Assembly: GCA_963728075.1 (NCBI GenBank)
Contig: CAVSIP010000007.1
Span: forward strand, 248,001 to 312,000
DNA length: 64,000 nucleotides
Direction of reading: 5' to 3'
Source of the DNA: CAVSIP01 sp963728075
GTDB lineage: Bacteria; Actinomycetota; Actinomycetes; JAFAQI01; DASSKL01
Positions 7,565 through 16,005 of the stretch are shown here, piece after piece (position 1 is the stretch's first letter; each line of letters starts with the position of its first letter). The notes beneath the pieces are model-generated. The model was given only the letters and a program-made list of their open reading frames with translations, did no database searches and was not told the DNA's origin. The position numbers and the translations under genes were made by a program.

Positions 7565-9561
7565 AGATCGGTGTCGACGTCGTCGTCCTCGGCGTCATCC
7601 AGGGACTGCTCTACGGCGCGCTGGCTATCGGGCTGGTGCTGGTCTACCGCGCGCAGCGCTTCGTCAACTTCGCCCACGCCAACCTCGGCGTCATCGCCTC
7701 CGTGCTGCTCGGCAAGCTCGTGCTCGACCTGCACGTGCCGTACGGCATCGCGCTCGTCATCGCGCTCATCGCTGCGCTGGCCCTGGCTGCGTTGGTCGAG
7801 CTGACCGTGATCAGGCGGCTGTTCAACGCCCCACGGCTCGTCCTCATGGTGGCGAGCATCTTCCTGGCGCAGCTGCTGCTCATCCCACGACTGGTCCACG
7901 GTCTGAACGCCGAGCAGCAGAAGATCGTCCTCCACGGCTATCCGGTGCCCTTCAACGCGACGCTGCACGTGGGTGGCCTCGTGGTCACGGCACCCGACAT
8001 CCTCATCGTCCTCATCGTCCCCGCGCTGGTCGCCGGGCTGGCCGCGTTCCTGCGGTTCACGCCGTACGGGCAGGCCATCCGAGCCGCTGCCGAGAACCCG
8101 GATGCCGCCCGCTTGGCGGGAATCTCGGTGAAGCGCATGTCCACCCTGGTCTGGGTGGTCGCCGGGCTGCTCAGTGCCGTGACGTCGATTCTCAACGCAC
8201 CCAAGGCATCGGTGTTCGTGCTCGGCGGGTCCGGCGCGTCTCTGCTCGTACGCGCGCTGGGCGCGGCGCTCGTCGGCAAGATGACCAACCTGCCGGTGGC
8301 CTTCGGCGCTGGGGTCGGCATCGGCGTGCTCGAGTCCGTGACCTTCGCCAACCGGCCGTCCGGTGGCGTGGTCGAGCTCGTGGTCTTTCTGGTCGTGATG
8401 GCCGGGCTGCTGCTGCGCAGCCGGGAGCTCTCCCGCGCCAGCCGGGACGCCCAGGCGGGCATGAACTTCGGCGCCGAGCCACCACCGCTGCCGCGTCGGG
8501 TCGCCGCTCTGGCGCCGGTGCGAAGGCTGCGCGCCTCCGCGGCAGCCGTCTCCCTGCTGCTGGCGGTCGCAGCGCCCCTGCTCCCTGTCGCGGGCCTGGA
8601 CACGAGCGCCAAGACGTTCCTGCTCACGCTCGTCACCGTCTACGCGATGGTCGGGCTCTCGCTCTGCCTCCTCACCGGCTGGGGCGGCCAGGTCTCCCTC
8701 GGCCAGTTCGCGCTGGTCGGCGTGGGCGCGTTCACTGCGGCCCGCCTGGCCGACCAGGGGCTGCAGTTCTGGGCCATCGTGCTCGTCGCTGGACTGGTGG
8801 GCACGGTGGTCGCCGTGCTCGTCGGGCTGCCGGCGGTGCGCATCCAGGGGCTGTTCCTCGCTGTCGCGACGATGGCGTTCGCCGTCCTCGCGCAGGGGTT
8901 CCTGTTCCAGCAGAGCGCCCTGGTGGGCGACCCCGCGGGCGTGTTCCTGCCGCGCCCCTCGCTGCTGCACACGGAACGCGGGGTGTACTACCTCGGCCTG
9001 GGCCTCGTCGTCGTGTTCTCGATCGTCGTCCGCAACTTCCGCACCAGCGGCCCCGGACGCATGCTCGTCGCCGTCCGTGACAACGACCGGGCCGCGCGCG
9101 CGGCGGGTGTGTCCGCCACCGGGGCGCGCCTGGTCGCGTTCGCGCTGGCGGGATTCATGGCTGCGGCTGCCGGCGTCGTCTACGCGTACGCGCACCAGCG
9201 CTACGTCTCGACGAACTTCACTCCGGACACCAGCTTCACGATGGTGACGATGGCCGTCATCGGCGGCCTCGGCTCGTTGCCCGGTGCGCTGCTCGGCGCC
9301 GTGGTCGTCTTCGGGATCCCGGTCCTGTTCCACGGCAGCGAGGCCAGCCAGCTGGTGCAGTTCCTCGTCGGGGGCGCGGGCGGGCTGTTCGTGCTGATGT
9401 TCCTGCCGCGCGGCGCGGCCGGACTCGTGTACGACGTCCGGGACGCGCTCGTGGCGCGGATCGTCCGTCGGGCCGACGGCCTGCCGGACCCGCCGCCGCT
9501 CGTCCCGCCGCTGCGCACCCTCTGGCAGGTAGCGCGCGGCCGGGCGGTGGAGGCGCGGTGA
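7561..9561 (+). CDS. LivH-LivM fused permease of the branched-chain-type ABC transporter
   Basis: A 666-residue integral membrane protein in which the two permeases are joined. Residues 1-300 resemble LivH (LYGALAIGLVLVYRAQRFVNFAHANLG split over the first helices, then RAAAENPDAARLAGI). Residues about 330-640 resemble LivM (LLTGWGGQVSLGQFALVGVGA, read as two pieces, and VAVRDNDRAARAAGVS). The EAA-like loops that contact the ATPases are present in both halves. The ATG is chosen at the ATGA overlap with the upstream fusion gene; the frame stays open far upstream, but that part is a shadow of the upstream fusion gene. The last 4 bases overlap livG. LivHM fusions are known in actinobacteria. Confidence 0.9.
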   Translation: MKIGVDVVVLGVIQGLLYGALAIGLVLVYRAQRFVNFAHANLGVIASVLLGKLVLDLHVPYGIALVIALIAALALAALVELTVIRRLFNAPRLVLMVASIFLAQLLLIPRLVHGLNAEQQKIVLHGYPVPFNATLHVGGLVVTAPDILIVLIVPALVAGLAAFLRFTPYGQAIRAAAENPDAARLAGISVKRMSTLVWVVAGLLSAVTSILNAPKASVFVLGGSGASLLVRALGAALVGKMTNLPVAFGAGVGIGVLESVTFANRPSGGVVELVVFLVVMAGLLLRSRELSRASRDAQAGMNFGAEPPPLPRRVAALAPVRRLRASAAAVSLLLAVAAPLLPVAGLDTSAKTFLLTLVTVYAMVGLSLCLLTGWGGQVSLGQFALVGVGAFTAARLADQGLQFWAIVLVAGLVGTVVAVLVGLPAVRIQGLFLAVATMAFAVLAQGFLFQQSALVGDPAGVFLPRPSLLHTERGVYYLGLGLVVVFSIVVRNFRTSGPGRMLVAVRDNDRAARAAGVSATGARLVAFALAGFMAAAAGVVYAYAHQRYVSTNFTPDTSFTMVTMAVIGGLGSLPGALLGAVVVFGIPVLFHGSEASQLVQFLVGGAGGLFVLMFLPRGAAGLVYDVRDALVARIVRRADGLPDPPPLVPPLRTLWQVARGRAVEAR

Positions 9562-10430
9562 GCTCGGCGGCCGAGCAGCCTGTGGAGCCCGCGCCGGAGC
9601 CGCTGCAGCTCGACGGCGTCGTGGTCACGTTCGGCGGCGTCCATGCGGTCGACGGGGTGAGTCTCGAGGTGCGACCCGGCGAGACGGTCGGGCTCATCGG
9701 GGCGAACGGCGCGGGTAAGACCACACTGATGGACTGCATCTCCGGCTACGTCAGCCCGGAGCAGGGCGCTATCCGCGTCTTCGGCACCGATGTGACCGGG
9801 CTGCCCCCCGAGCTGCGCCCCTACCTGGGGCTCGGCCGCAGCTTCCAGGACGCCCGGCTGTACCCCGGGCTCACCGTGCACGAGACCCTGCAGGTGTCCC
9901 TCGAGCGGCTGGCCCCCACCGGACTGTTCGGCGGGCTGTTCGCGGCTGCGCGCGCCCAGGAGGCGGCCAAGCGGGAGGCCGCGGAGGAGCTCGCGGAGCT
10001 GACCGGCCTGACCGCGTACGCCGACACGCGCATCGCGGCGCTGTCGACGGGCACGCGGCGCATGGTCGACATCGCCTGCATCCTCGCGCAGCAGCCGCAG
10101 CTGCTGCTCCTCGACGAGCCGACGGCCGGCATCGCGCAGCGCGAGACCGAGGCGTTCGGCCCGCTGCTCGGTCGGCTGAAGGAGCGGCTGGGGTGCGCCG
10201 TGGTGCTCATCGAGCACGACATGCCCCTGGTGATGAGCGTGTGCGACCGCATCTACGCGATGGAGAGCGGACGGGTCATCGCAGAAGGGCCGCCCGAGCA
10301 GGTGCGCGCGAACCCGCGCGTCATCGCCAGCTACCTCGGCACCACCGAAGAGGTCATCAACCGCTCCGACCACGGGCCGGCACCCGCCCAAAGACGCCGC
10401 CGCCCCAGTACGAGAAAGGCCAGCTCATGA
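9558..10430 (+). CDS. livG: LivG-type ABC transporter ATP-binding protein
   Basis: A 290-residue cytoplasmic ATPase. Walker A GANGAGKTT is near residue 53, Walker B LLLLDEPTAGI near 180 and the H-loop VLIEHDMPLV near 215. The signature region reads LSTGTRR instead of the canonical LSGGQ, a variant I associate with actinobacterial LivG copies. The GTG start overlaps the permease stop by four bases and the stop overlaps the next gene by four, so translation is coupled. It pairs with the LivF-like half of the MFS-ATPase fusion to power import of the ligand bound by the 3726 product. Confidence 0.9.
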   Translation: MSSAAEQPVEPAPEPLQLDGVVVTFGGVHAVDGVSLEVRPGETVGLIGANGAGKTTLMDCISGYVSPEQGAIRVFGTDVTGLPPELRPYLGLGRSFQDARLYPGLTVHETLQVSLERLAPTGLFGGLFAAARAQEAAKREAAEELAELTGLTAYADTRIAALSTGTRRMVDIACILAQQPQLLLLDEPTAGIAQRETEAFGPLLGRLKERLGCAVVLIEHDMPLVMSVCDRIYAMESGRVIAEGPPEQVRANPRVIASYLGTTEEVINRSDHGPAPAQRRRRPSTRKASS

Positions 10431-11581
10431 CGCTGCTCGCTGATCCCACCGCCCCGCCCCGGACCCTGGTCGTCGACGCCGACTCGCACGTCCTGGAGCC
10501 GGCGACGCTGTGGCTGGACTACCTCGAGCCGCGCTTCCGCGACCGGGCCATCCGGATCGAGGAGGCGGACGGTGTCGAGCAGCTGGTCATGGCCGACCAG
10601 GTGGTCATGTCGGGCAACCTCGCCGGGCTCGGCGGTGCGAACGTCGAACGGTCGCAGCTGTTCGCGCCGGGCATGCGGTACGCGGACGGGTGCCCGCCCG
10701 CCAGCTACGACCCTGCCGCGAGGGCCGCGATGTACGACTCGTGGGGCGTCGACGTCGGCCTGGTCTTCCCCACGATCGGGATCCTGCCCTTCCCCTGCGA
10801 GGACCAGGAGCTGGTCAGCGCGTACCGCCGCGCGTACAACACCTGGCAGGCCGAGTTCGCCCAGTCCGCTCCCGGCCGTGTTCTCCCCGTCGCCCATCTC
10901 AACCTCGAGGACATCGACGAGGCGGTGCGCGAGCTGGACCGTTGCCTGGCGCTGGGGTTCAAGGCGGTGTTCCTGCCTCCCGAGCTCATCGGCGGACGGC
11001 GACCGGGCGACCCGGCGTTCGACCCGCTGTGGCAGCGCTGTGCCGAGGCGGGCGTACCCGTGTGCGTGCACGTCGTCGTGCGCTTCGGTGGTTCCGGACT
11101 GCCGTACGAGCCGTGGATGCACGCCGGCGCCGGGATGCTGTTCGGGTTCACGCTCGGGGCCCCGGGTCAGATCATCCCGACCGTGACGTCGATGGTGCTC
11201 GACGGCGTGTTCGACCGGGTGCCCGACCTCGAGGTGGTCTGCGTCGAGGCCGGCTGCGGCTGGGCCGCGCACCTGATGGACCGGCTCGACGAGAAGGCGG
11301 AGACCGTCGGGACGCTGTTCCCTCCGCTCCGCCGGAAGGCCAGCGAGTACCTGCAGACCAACGTCTGGTTCGTCGCCGAGCCCGGGGAGCGGACGATCGG
11401 CTCGATGCTCGACCTCGTCGGGGAGGACCGCATCCTCTGGGGGTCGGACTTCCCGCACATCGACTCGACCATGGACGCGCCGGAGCAGATCCGCTCCTCG
11501 CTCCAGCACCTCTCGCCGCACCGGCAGGCCGCCGTCCTCGGTGCGAACGCGGCCCGGCTGTTCGGGCTGGCGACGTCGTAG
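10427..11581 (+). CDS. Amidohydrolase-2 family metal-dependent hydrolase
   Basis: A 384-residue TIM-barrel hydrolase or decarboxylase of the amidohydrolase-2 group. It has the N-terminal VVDADSHVLEPATLW motif (in place of the usual HxH), a central VHVVVRFGG strand, a CVEAGCGW segment and the C-terminal WGSDFPHIDS motif with the catalytic Asp. The ATG at 10427 overlaps the livG stop (ATGA), so it is the fifth gene of the transporter operon. Relatives decarboxylate or hydrolyse aromatic or ring-opened acids, so it may act on the imported compound; substrate not predictable. Confidence 0.85.
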   Translation: MTLLADPTAPPRTLVVDADSHVLEPATLWLDYLEPRFRDRAIRIEEADGVEQLVMADQVVMSGNLAGLGGANVERSQLFAPGMRYADGCPPASYDPAARAAMYDSWGVDVGLVFPTIGILPFPCEDQELVSAYRRAYNTWQAEFAQSAPGRVLPVAHLNLEDIDEAVRELDRCLALGFKAVFLPPELIGGRRPGDPAFDPLWQRCAEAGVPVCVHVVVRFGGSGLPYEPWMHAGAGMLFGFTLGAPGQIIPTVTSMVLDGVFDRVPDLEVVCVEAGCGWAAHLMDRLDEKAETVGTLFPPLRRKASEYLQTNVWFVAEPGERTIGSMLDLVGEDRILWGSDFPHIDSTMDAPEQIRSSLQHLSPHRQAAVLGANAARLFGLATS

Positions 11582-11590
11582 GTTCTGCGC

Positions 11591-12811
11591 ATGACCGCCA
11601 CCGCCCCGCGGATCGACCTGTTGTCGCCGGAGTCGTTCGCCGTGGGCCACCCGCACGAGCAGTACCGCTGGCTGCGCGCGCACGACCCCGTGCACTGGCA
11701 CCCGGAGCCGGACGGTCCGGGCTTCTGGGCGGTCACGCGGTACGCCGACGTGCACACGGTCAGCCGCGACACGGCGACGTACTCGTCGTACGAGCGCGGC
11801 GTGATGATCCCCGACCCGCAGCCGGAGGCGCTCGACGGCGTACGCCGGATGATGCTGTACATGGACCCGCCGCAGCACACGCGGTACCGCAAGCTGGTCA
11901 ACCGCGGGTTCACCCCGCGCAGCGTCGAGGCGTGGCGGGACCGGATCGAGCACGCGGCAGACCGCATCGTCGACGAGGTCGTCGAGCGCGGGGCGTGCGA
12001 CCTCGTCACCGACCTGGCCGGTGAGATGCCGTCGTACGTCGTGGCCGAGCTCATGGGCATCCCGCTGGCGGACAGCCGCCGCCTGTACGAGCTCACCGAG
12101 GTCATGCACTCGGCCGACCCGACGCTGTCGGCCGAGGTGCGGATGAACGCGGTCGTCGAGATGCACATGTATGCGGCGCAGACCGCGGCCGCCAAGCGGG
12201 CCGGTGGCGACGAAGACCTGGCAGGACTGCTGGTGCAGTCGGAGATCGACGGAGACCGGCTCAGCGACGAGGAGTTCAACTGGTTCTTCCTGCTGCTCGT
12301 CAACGCGGGCGGTGACACGACGCGCAACCTCATCGGCGCCGGCCTGCAGGCCTTGTTCGCGCACCCCGGCGAGGGGGCGCGCCTGGCCGCGGACATCGAC
12401 GGCCTCATGCCCACCGCCGTGGAGGAGCTGCTGCGCTACGTCAGCCCCGTGGTGCACATGCGGCGTACGGCGACCCGCGACGCCGAGCTCGGCAGCCGGC
12501 AGATCGCGGCGGGCGACAAGGTCGTCGTCTTCTACGGCTCGGCGAACCGGGACGAGTCGGTGTTCCCCGACCCCGACCGGCTCGACCTCGGCCGCGCGCC
12601 GAACCCGCACGTCGCGTTCGGCGGCGGTGGTGCGCACTTCTGCCTGGGCGCGCACTTCGCGCGCCTCGAGGTCGCGGCCATGCTGCGCGCGGTGCTGACG
12701 CGGATGCCGGACCTCGAGCCCGCGGGCGAGGCGGAGCCGCTGGTGTCGAACTTCGTCAACGGCCCGCGGCACCTGCCGGTGCGGTTCACCCCCGGGCCGC
12801 GGGTCGCGTAG
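11591..12811 (+). CDS. Cytochrome P450
   Basis: A 406-residue soluble class I bacterial P450 (CYP). The I-helix oxygen-activation motif NAGGDTTRN is at about 238-246, the K-helix EELLR at about 277-281 and the heme-binding loop GGGGAHFCLGAHFARLE has its axial Cys at about residue 351. It starts nine bases after the amidohydrolase stop, so it is probably cotranscribed and needs a ferredoxin and reductase encoded elsewhere. It most resembles the hydrophobic-substrate P450s (CYP124/125/142 style) of steroid- and terpene-degrading actinomycetes by the DPPQHTRYRKLVNRGF motif, but the subfamily is not assigned with confidence. Confidence 0.93.
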   Translation: MTATAPRIDLLSPESFAVGHPHEQYRWLRAHDPVHWHPEPDGPGFWAVTRYADVHTVSRDTATYSSYERGVMIPDPQPEALDGVRRMMLYMDPPQHTRYRKLVNRGFTPRSVEAWRDRIEHAADRIVDEVVERGACDLVTDLAGEMPSYVVAELMGIPLADSRRLYELTEVMHSADPTLSAEVRMNAVVEMHMYAAQTAAAKRAGGDEDLAGLLVQSEIDGDRLSDEEFNWFFLLLVNAGGDTTRNLIGAGLQALFAHPGEGARLAADIDGLMPTAVEELLRYVSPVVHMRRTATRDAELGSRQIAAGDKVVVFYGSANRDESVFPDPDRLDLGRAPNPHVAFGGGGAHFCLGAHFARLEVAAMLRAVLTRMPDLEPAGEAEPLVSNFVNGPRHLPVRFTPGPRVA

Positions 12812-12816
12812 CCGCC

Positions 12817-13689
12817 CTACAGCTCGAGCGCCGCCGCCAGCTGCCGGTACTCCTCGCGGGGGAAGCGCTGGGCGTCCTCGGGGACGACCTGCACGCACAC
12901 GTGGCTCGCGCCCACCAGGTGGTGGGCGCGGACGCGCTGGGCCACGGTCTCGGCGTCGCCCCAGGCGACGATCGCGTCGACGAGGCGGTCGCTGCCCGCG
13001 CCCTCGAGGTCCTCGTCACCGAAGCCGAGCCGGCGCAGGTTGTTCGTGTAGTTGGGCAGCCGGAGGTAGCCCTGGGTGTGCGTGCGCGCGATCGCCCGCG
13101 CGCGGTCCGGGTCGGTCTCGAGCACCACCGCCTGCTCGGGCGCGAGCAGCGGCCCGTCGCCGAGCGCCTTGCGCGCCACCGACGTGTGCCCGACGGGGAC
13201 GAAGTACGGGTGCGCGCCGGCGGCCCGGTTGCGGGCCAGCGCGAGCATGCGGTCACCGAGCGCGGCCAGCACCCTGCGGTCGCGCGGGACGCCGCCCTGC
13301 GCGTCCAGCTCGTCGAGGTAGGCCACCATCCGGCTGTACGGGCGGCGGTACTCGTCGCCCGCGGTGCGCTCGACCACAGGCGCGTGGCTGGCACCGAGGC
13401 CCAGCAGGAACCGGCCGGGGAAGTCGCGCTCGAGCTCGGCGAGGGCCTCGGCCGCCTGCTCGGGGGTGCAGTGCCAGATGCTCACGATGCCGCTCGCGAC
13501 CACCATTCGCGGCGTCGCCTCGAGCATCCGGCGGTACTGCGGTGAGACGCCGGAGCCGAACCGCCCCGACAGCCACAGCGCGCCGTAGCCCAGCTCGTCG
13601 AGCTCGGCCGCGGCCTCCGCCGCCTCACCCGCTTGCGCGTCGTCGTACCACGCCGGCCCGCCCCAGATGCCCACAGTGCCGAGGTCCAT
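12817..13689 (-). CDS. Luciferase-like monooxygenase-fold, F420-type oxidoreductase
   Basis: A 290-residue LLM-class TIM-barrel flavin/F420 oxidoreductase. Family features are GTVGIWGGPAW at the N-terminus, ELDELGYGALWLSG, and GRFLLGLGASHAPVVE around residue 105. The ATG at 13689 is preferred to one 17 codons upstream because that extension would overlap the start of the divergent yciI-like gene. The tail converges on the P450 gene with a five-base gap. Use of F420 rather than FMN is inferred from family membership in actinomycetes. Confidence 0.87.
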   Translation of the reverse strand: MDLGTVGIWGGPAWYDDAQAGEAAEAAAELDELGYGALWLSGRFGSGVSPQYRRMLEATPRMVVASGIVSIWHCTPEQAAEALAELERDFPGRFLLGLGASHAPVVERTAGDEYRRPYSRMVAYLDELDAQGGVPRDRRVLAALGDRMLALARNRAAGAHPYFVPVGHTSVARKALGDGPLLAPEQAVVLETDPDRARAIARTHTQGYLRLPNYTNNLRRLGFGDEDLEGAGSDRLVDAIVAWGDAETVAQRVRAHHLVGASHVCVQVVPEDAQRFPREEYRQLAAALEL

Positions 13690-13730
13690 GCCCGCAACGT
13701 AACAACCGGCCCGTACGGGAGTATGGGCGC

Positions 13731-14006
13731 GTGCTGGCACTCTTCTACGACCTCGCTGACGACTACCTGGAGCGGCGTACGCCGCTGCGCTCCGAGCACC
13801 TCGGGCTCGCGCAGGCGGCCCGCGACCGGGGCGAGCTGGTGATGGGCGGCGCGTTCGCCGACCCGGCCGACCAGGCGCTGCTGCTGTGGGCGACGGACGA
13901 CCGGTCCGTCGTCGAGGACTTCGTCGCCCGTGACCCGTACGTCCGGGACGGGCTGGTCACGCGCTGGCGGATCCGCTCGTGGACCGAGGTCGTCAGCGGC
14001 TCCTGA
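13731..14006 (+). CDS. YciI-family protein
   Basis: A 91-residue ferredoxin-like alpha/beta barrel protein of the YciI group. It has LALFYDLADDYLERR at the start, the His of RSEHLGLAQAARDRGELVMGGAF (two adjacent pieces) and a DPYVRDGLVTRWRIR tail, all placed as in the family. GTG is the only start that keeps the conserved first strand and leaves the divergent neighbour intact. A perfect CCCGTACGGG palindrome (13710-13719) lies in the 41-base divergent gap. The biochemical role is generally unknown; some relatives are dehalogenase- or muconolactone-isomerase-like. Confidence 0.82.
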   Translation: MLALFYDLADDYLERRTPLRSEHLGLAQAARDRGELVMGGAFADPADQALLLWATDDRSVVEDFVARDPYVRDGLVTRWRIRSWTEVVSGS

Positions 14007-14021
14007 CGGCGCCGCCCCGGC

Positions 14022-14243
14022 CTACCGGCGCAGGCGGGAGATCTCTGCGTTGATGTCGTCGTCGGTGATCGGCCGCCGCCAGTAGACGTCCCAGGCGTGC
14101 ATCACCAGGCCGATGCCCCATCCGCCGAGGATCCAGACCGGCCAGAAGTACCCGGCACCGGTGATCGCCCACCCGCCGATGAGGAAGCCGTTCACGACGA
14201 CGTACGACATCAGGTGCGAGGCGAAGTCACGCTTGGCCTGCAC
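14022..14243 (-). CDS. 2TM-domain small membrane protein
   Basis: A 73-residue protein with two hydrophobic segments (about 11-30 and 33-50) and the conserved WDVYWRRPITDDDINAEI end, matching the 2TM domain family (PF13239 type). The N-terminus (FASHLMSYVVVN) fits the family start. Function unknown; in other bacteria the domain often accompanies sensor kinases, but none is adjacent here. Confidence 0.8.
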   Translation of the reverse strand: MQAKRDFASHLMSYVVVNGFLIGGWAITGAGYFWPVWILGGWGIGLVMHAWDVYWRRPITDDDINAEISRLRR

Positions 14244-14269
14244 CCGCCCCGGGCGCCCAGGGCCCCCAC

Positions 14270-14360
14270 CCCCGCCTTCGTGCGGCCAGCTGGGGCTGGT
14301 GGAGATCGTCTGACCCCCGCAGGCCGCATGACGGCGGTCATGGGCCGCACGAAGGTGGGG
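14270..14360 (-). terminator. Long inverted repeat downstream of the MoaD-like gene
   Basis: Arms 14270-14287 and 14343-14360 (18 bases with one G-U) flank a smaller hairpin CATGAC-GGCG-GTCATG at 14327-14342. The element begins 17 bases after the MoaD-like stop on the minus strand and fills most of the 133-base gap to the 2TM gene, so it is probably a terminator or mRNA end structure. No U-tract follows, as is usual in high-GC actinomycetes. Confidence 0.5.
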
Positions 14361-14376
14361 CAGGGGCGGCGCGCGC

Positions 14377-14673
14377 TCAGCCGCCGGCGATCGCGCCCAC
14401 CACGAGGAGCGGCTCCATGCCGCCGGCGACCGCGTCGGGCAGCGGTGCGTCCGCCGGTGCGTGCGAGTAGTCCTCGCTGCACGCGAAGAACCGGACGAAC
14501 GCGCGCCGCTTGCCGCTGCCGTGGTCGCGTACGGTGCCCCGCAGCATCGGGTACGCCGCCTCCAGCGCGTCGAGGACCGCGCCGAGCGTCACCTCCCCCG
14601 GTACGGACAGGCGCACCTCCCCGTCCACCTGCGCGAGCCGGCGCAGGTGCGCCGGCAGGATGACCCGGATCAC
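14377..14673 (-). CDS. MoaD/ThiS-family ubiquitin-like protein
   Basis: A 98-residue beta-grasp protein ending in Gly-Gly (AIAGG), the hallmark of sulfur-carrier or ubiquitin-like proteins that are adenylated by an E1-like enzyme. It has an RVILPAHLRRL first strand, GEVTLGAVLDALEAAYP helix region and MEPLLVVGAIAGG last strand. The GTG start overlaps the stop of the upstream BNR-repeat gene (GTGA), so the two are translationally coupled. No moa, thi or cys biosynthesis gene lies nearby, so its partner is presumably the BNR protein or a distant E1. It may be a dedicated sulfur carrier; the target is unknown. Confidence 0.85.
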   Translation of the reverse strand: MIRVILPAHLRRLAQVDGEVRLSVPGEVTLGAVLDALEAAYPMLRGTVRDHGSGKRRAFVRFFACSEDYSHAPADAPLPDAVAGGMEPLLVVGAIAGG

Positions 14674-15785
14674 GGCAGCGTCTGCACCTCGACCGACAGC
14701 ACGGCCGGCAGGTCGCGCACGATCGCCGACCACGTGTCGCCGCCGTCCGGCGAGGCGTACACCTGCCCGCCGGTGGTCCCGAAGTAGACGCCGCAGTCGT
14801 CCAGCCGGTCCACCGCCATCGCGTCGCGCAGCACGTTGACGTAGCAGTGGCTCTGCGGCAGCCCGTTCGTCAGCGGCTCCCACTCGCCGCCACCGGTCCG
14901 GCTGCGGTAGACGCGCAGCCGCCCGTCCGGCGGGTAGTGCTCGGCGTCGCTGGTGATCGGGACGACGTACACCGTGTCGGGCTCGTGGGCGTGGACGTCG
15001 ACGACGAAGCCGAAGTCGGTGGGCAGGTCCCCGCTGACCTCCCGCCAGCTGTCCCCGCCGTCGTCGCTGCGCATGACGTCCCAGTGCTTCTGCATGAACA
15101 GCGTGTCCGGCCGGTCCGGGTGCATGGCCACGTGGTGGACGCAGTGCCCGACCTCCGCCTCCGGCTCCGGCATGAACTCCGAGCGCAGCCCCTTGTTGAT
15201 CGGCCGCCAGGTCTTGCCGCCGTTGTCGGTGCGGAACGAGCCCGCCGCCGAGATCGCGACGACCATCCGGTCCGGGTCGGTCGGGTGCAGCAGCACGGTG
15301 TGCAGGCACATCCCGCCCGCACCCGGCTGCCAGTGCGGGCCCGAGCCGTGCCCCCGCAGCCCGGACAGCTCCTGCCAGGACTGCCCCCCGTCGCCGGACC
15401 GGAACAGCGCCGCGTCCTCCACCCCGGCGTACACGGTGTCGGGGTCGGTGAGCGACGGCTCGAGGTGCCAGACCCGGGCGAACTCCCACGGGTGCGGCGT
15501 GCCGTCGTACCACTGGTGCGTGCCCGGCACCCCGTCGTAGGCGAACTCGTTGCCGACCGGCTGCCACGTCCGACCTCCGTCGTCGGAGCGCTGGATGACC
15601 TGGCCGTGCCAGCCGGTGGACTGGCTCGCGTAGATCCGGTCCGGGTCCACCGGGGAGCCCTTCAGGTGGTACATCTCCCACCCGCCGAAGAACGGCCCGC
15701 CGACCTGCCAGTCCCGCCGGGTGCCGTCCGCGGTGAGGACGAACGCTCCCTTGCGCGTCCCCACGAGTACTCGTACGCCGCTCAT
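14670..15785 (-). CDS. BNR/sialidase-like beta-propeller protein
   Basis: A 371-residue repeat protein without signal peptide. Asp-box (BNR) repeats SxDGGxTW occur at least five times (SDDGGRTWQ, SGDGGQSWQ, TDNGGKTWR, SDDGGDSWR, SPDGGDTWS), spaced 50-80 residues apart, indicating a six- or seven-bladed propeller of the WD40/YVTN/BNR group. Catalytic sialidase residues are not evident, so the exo-sialidase name often attached to such proteins is not supported. The ATG at 15785 (MSGVRVLVGTRKGAF) is chosen since the family begins with GTRKGAF; a start 10 codons upstream is possible. It forms a two-gene operon with the MoaD-like gene. Confidence 0.85.
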   Translation of the reverse strand: MSGVRVLVGTRKGAFVLTADGTRRDWQVGGPFFGGWEMYHLKGSPVDPDRIYASQSTGWHGQVIQRSDDGGRTWQPVGNEFAYDGVPGTHQWYDGTPHPWEFARVWHLEPSLTDPDTVYAGVEDAALFRSGDGGQSWQELSGLRGHGSGPHWQPGAGGMCLHTVLLHPTDPDRMVVAISAAGSFRTDNGGKTWRPINKGLRSEFMPEPEAEVGHCVHHVAMHPDRPDTLFMQKHWDVMRSDDGGDSWREVSGDLPTDFGFVVDVHAHEPDTVYVVPITSDAEHYPPDGRLRVYRSRTGGGEWEPLTNGLPQSHCYVNVLRDAMAVDRLDDCGVYFGTTGGQVYASPDGGDTWSAIVRDLPAVLSVEVQTLP

Positions 15786-15852
15786 GACCCCTCCTCGGCT
15801 CCGCCAGAGCGCCATCGAGCATTAGACGCCCGCGGCCGCGGAAAGTCATCGG

Positions 15853-15868
15853 CGTGACGCCGGTCACA
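15853..15868. promoter_or_regulatory. Candidate Crp/GlxR-type operator
   Basis: CGTGA-CGCCGG-TCACA matches the TGTGA-N6-TCACA consensus at nine of ten fixed positions and forms GTGAC-GCCG-GTCAC. It lies in the 220-base gap between the divergent BNR and monooxygenase genes, 68 bases from the former and 137 from the latter. No other clear signal was seen in this gap. Confidence 0.4.
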
Positions 15869-16005
15869 CTCCCGGGGACCGGCCTTTACTGACACGGATT
15901 CAATGGGCACCATGAAGGCGGGCCCGGCGCGGCCCGGCCGAGCAGGCAGGATGGAGCACGTCGTCCGCCTCGGCGAGCACCCCGACCACGGAACCGGAGA
16001 AGCCT

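Noticed and set aside
7147..9333. 728-codon antisense frame across the permease
   Set aside because: Rich in Asp, Glu, Gln, His and Arg repeats typical of antisense shadows; the plus-strand LivHM has clear family motifs.
10331..12898. 855-codon antisense frame across the amidohydrolase and P450
   Set aside because: No recognisable domain, shadow composition, and both plus-strand genes carry complete motifs.
13710..13719. CCCGTACGGG palindrome as an operator
   Set aside because: Only ten bases, GC-rich, no second copy noted nearby and no adjacent regulator.
14670..15785. True sialidase activity for the BNR protein
   Set aside because: Only Asp-boxes are visible; the arginine triad and catalytic Tyr/Glu arrangement were not identified and there is no secretion signal.
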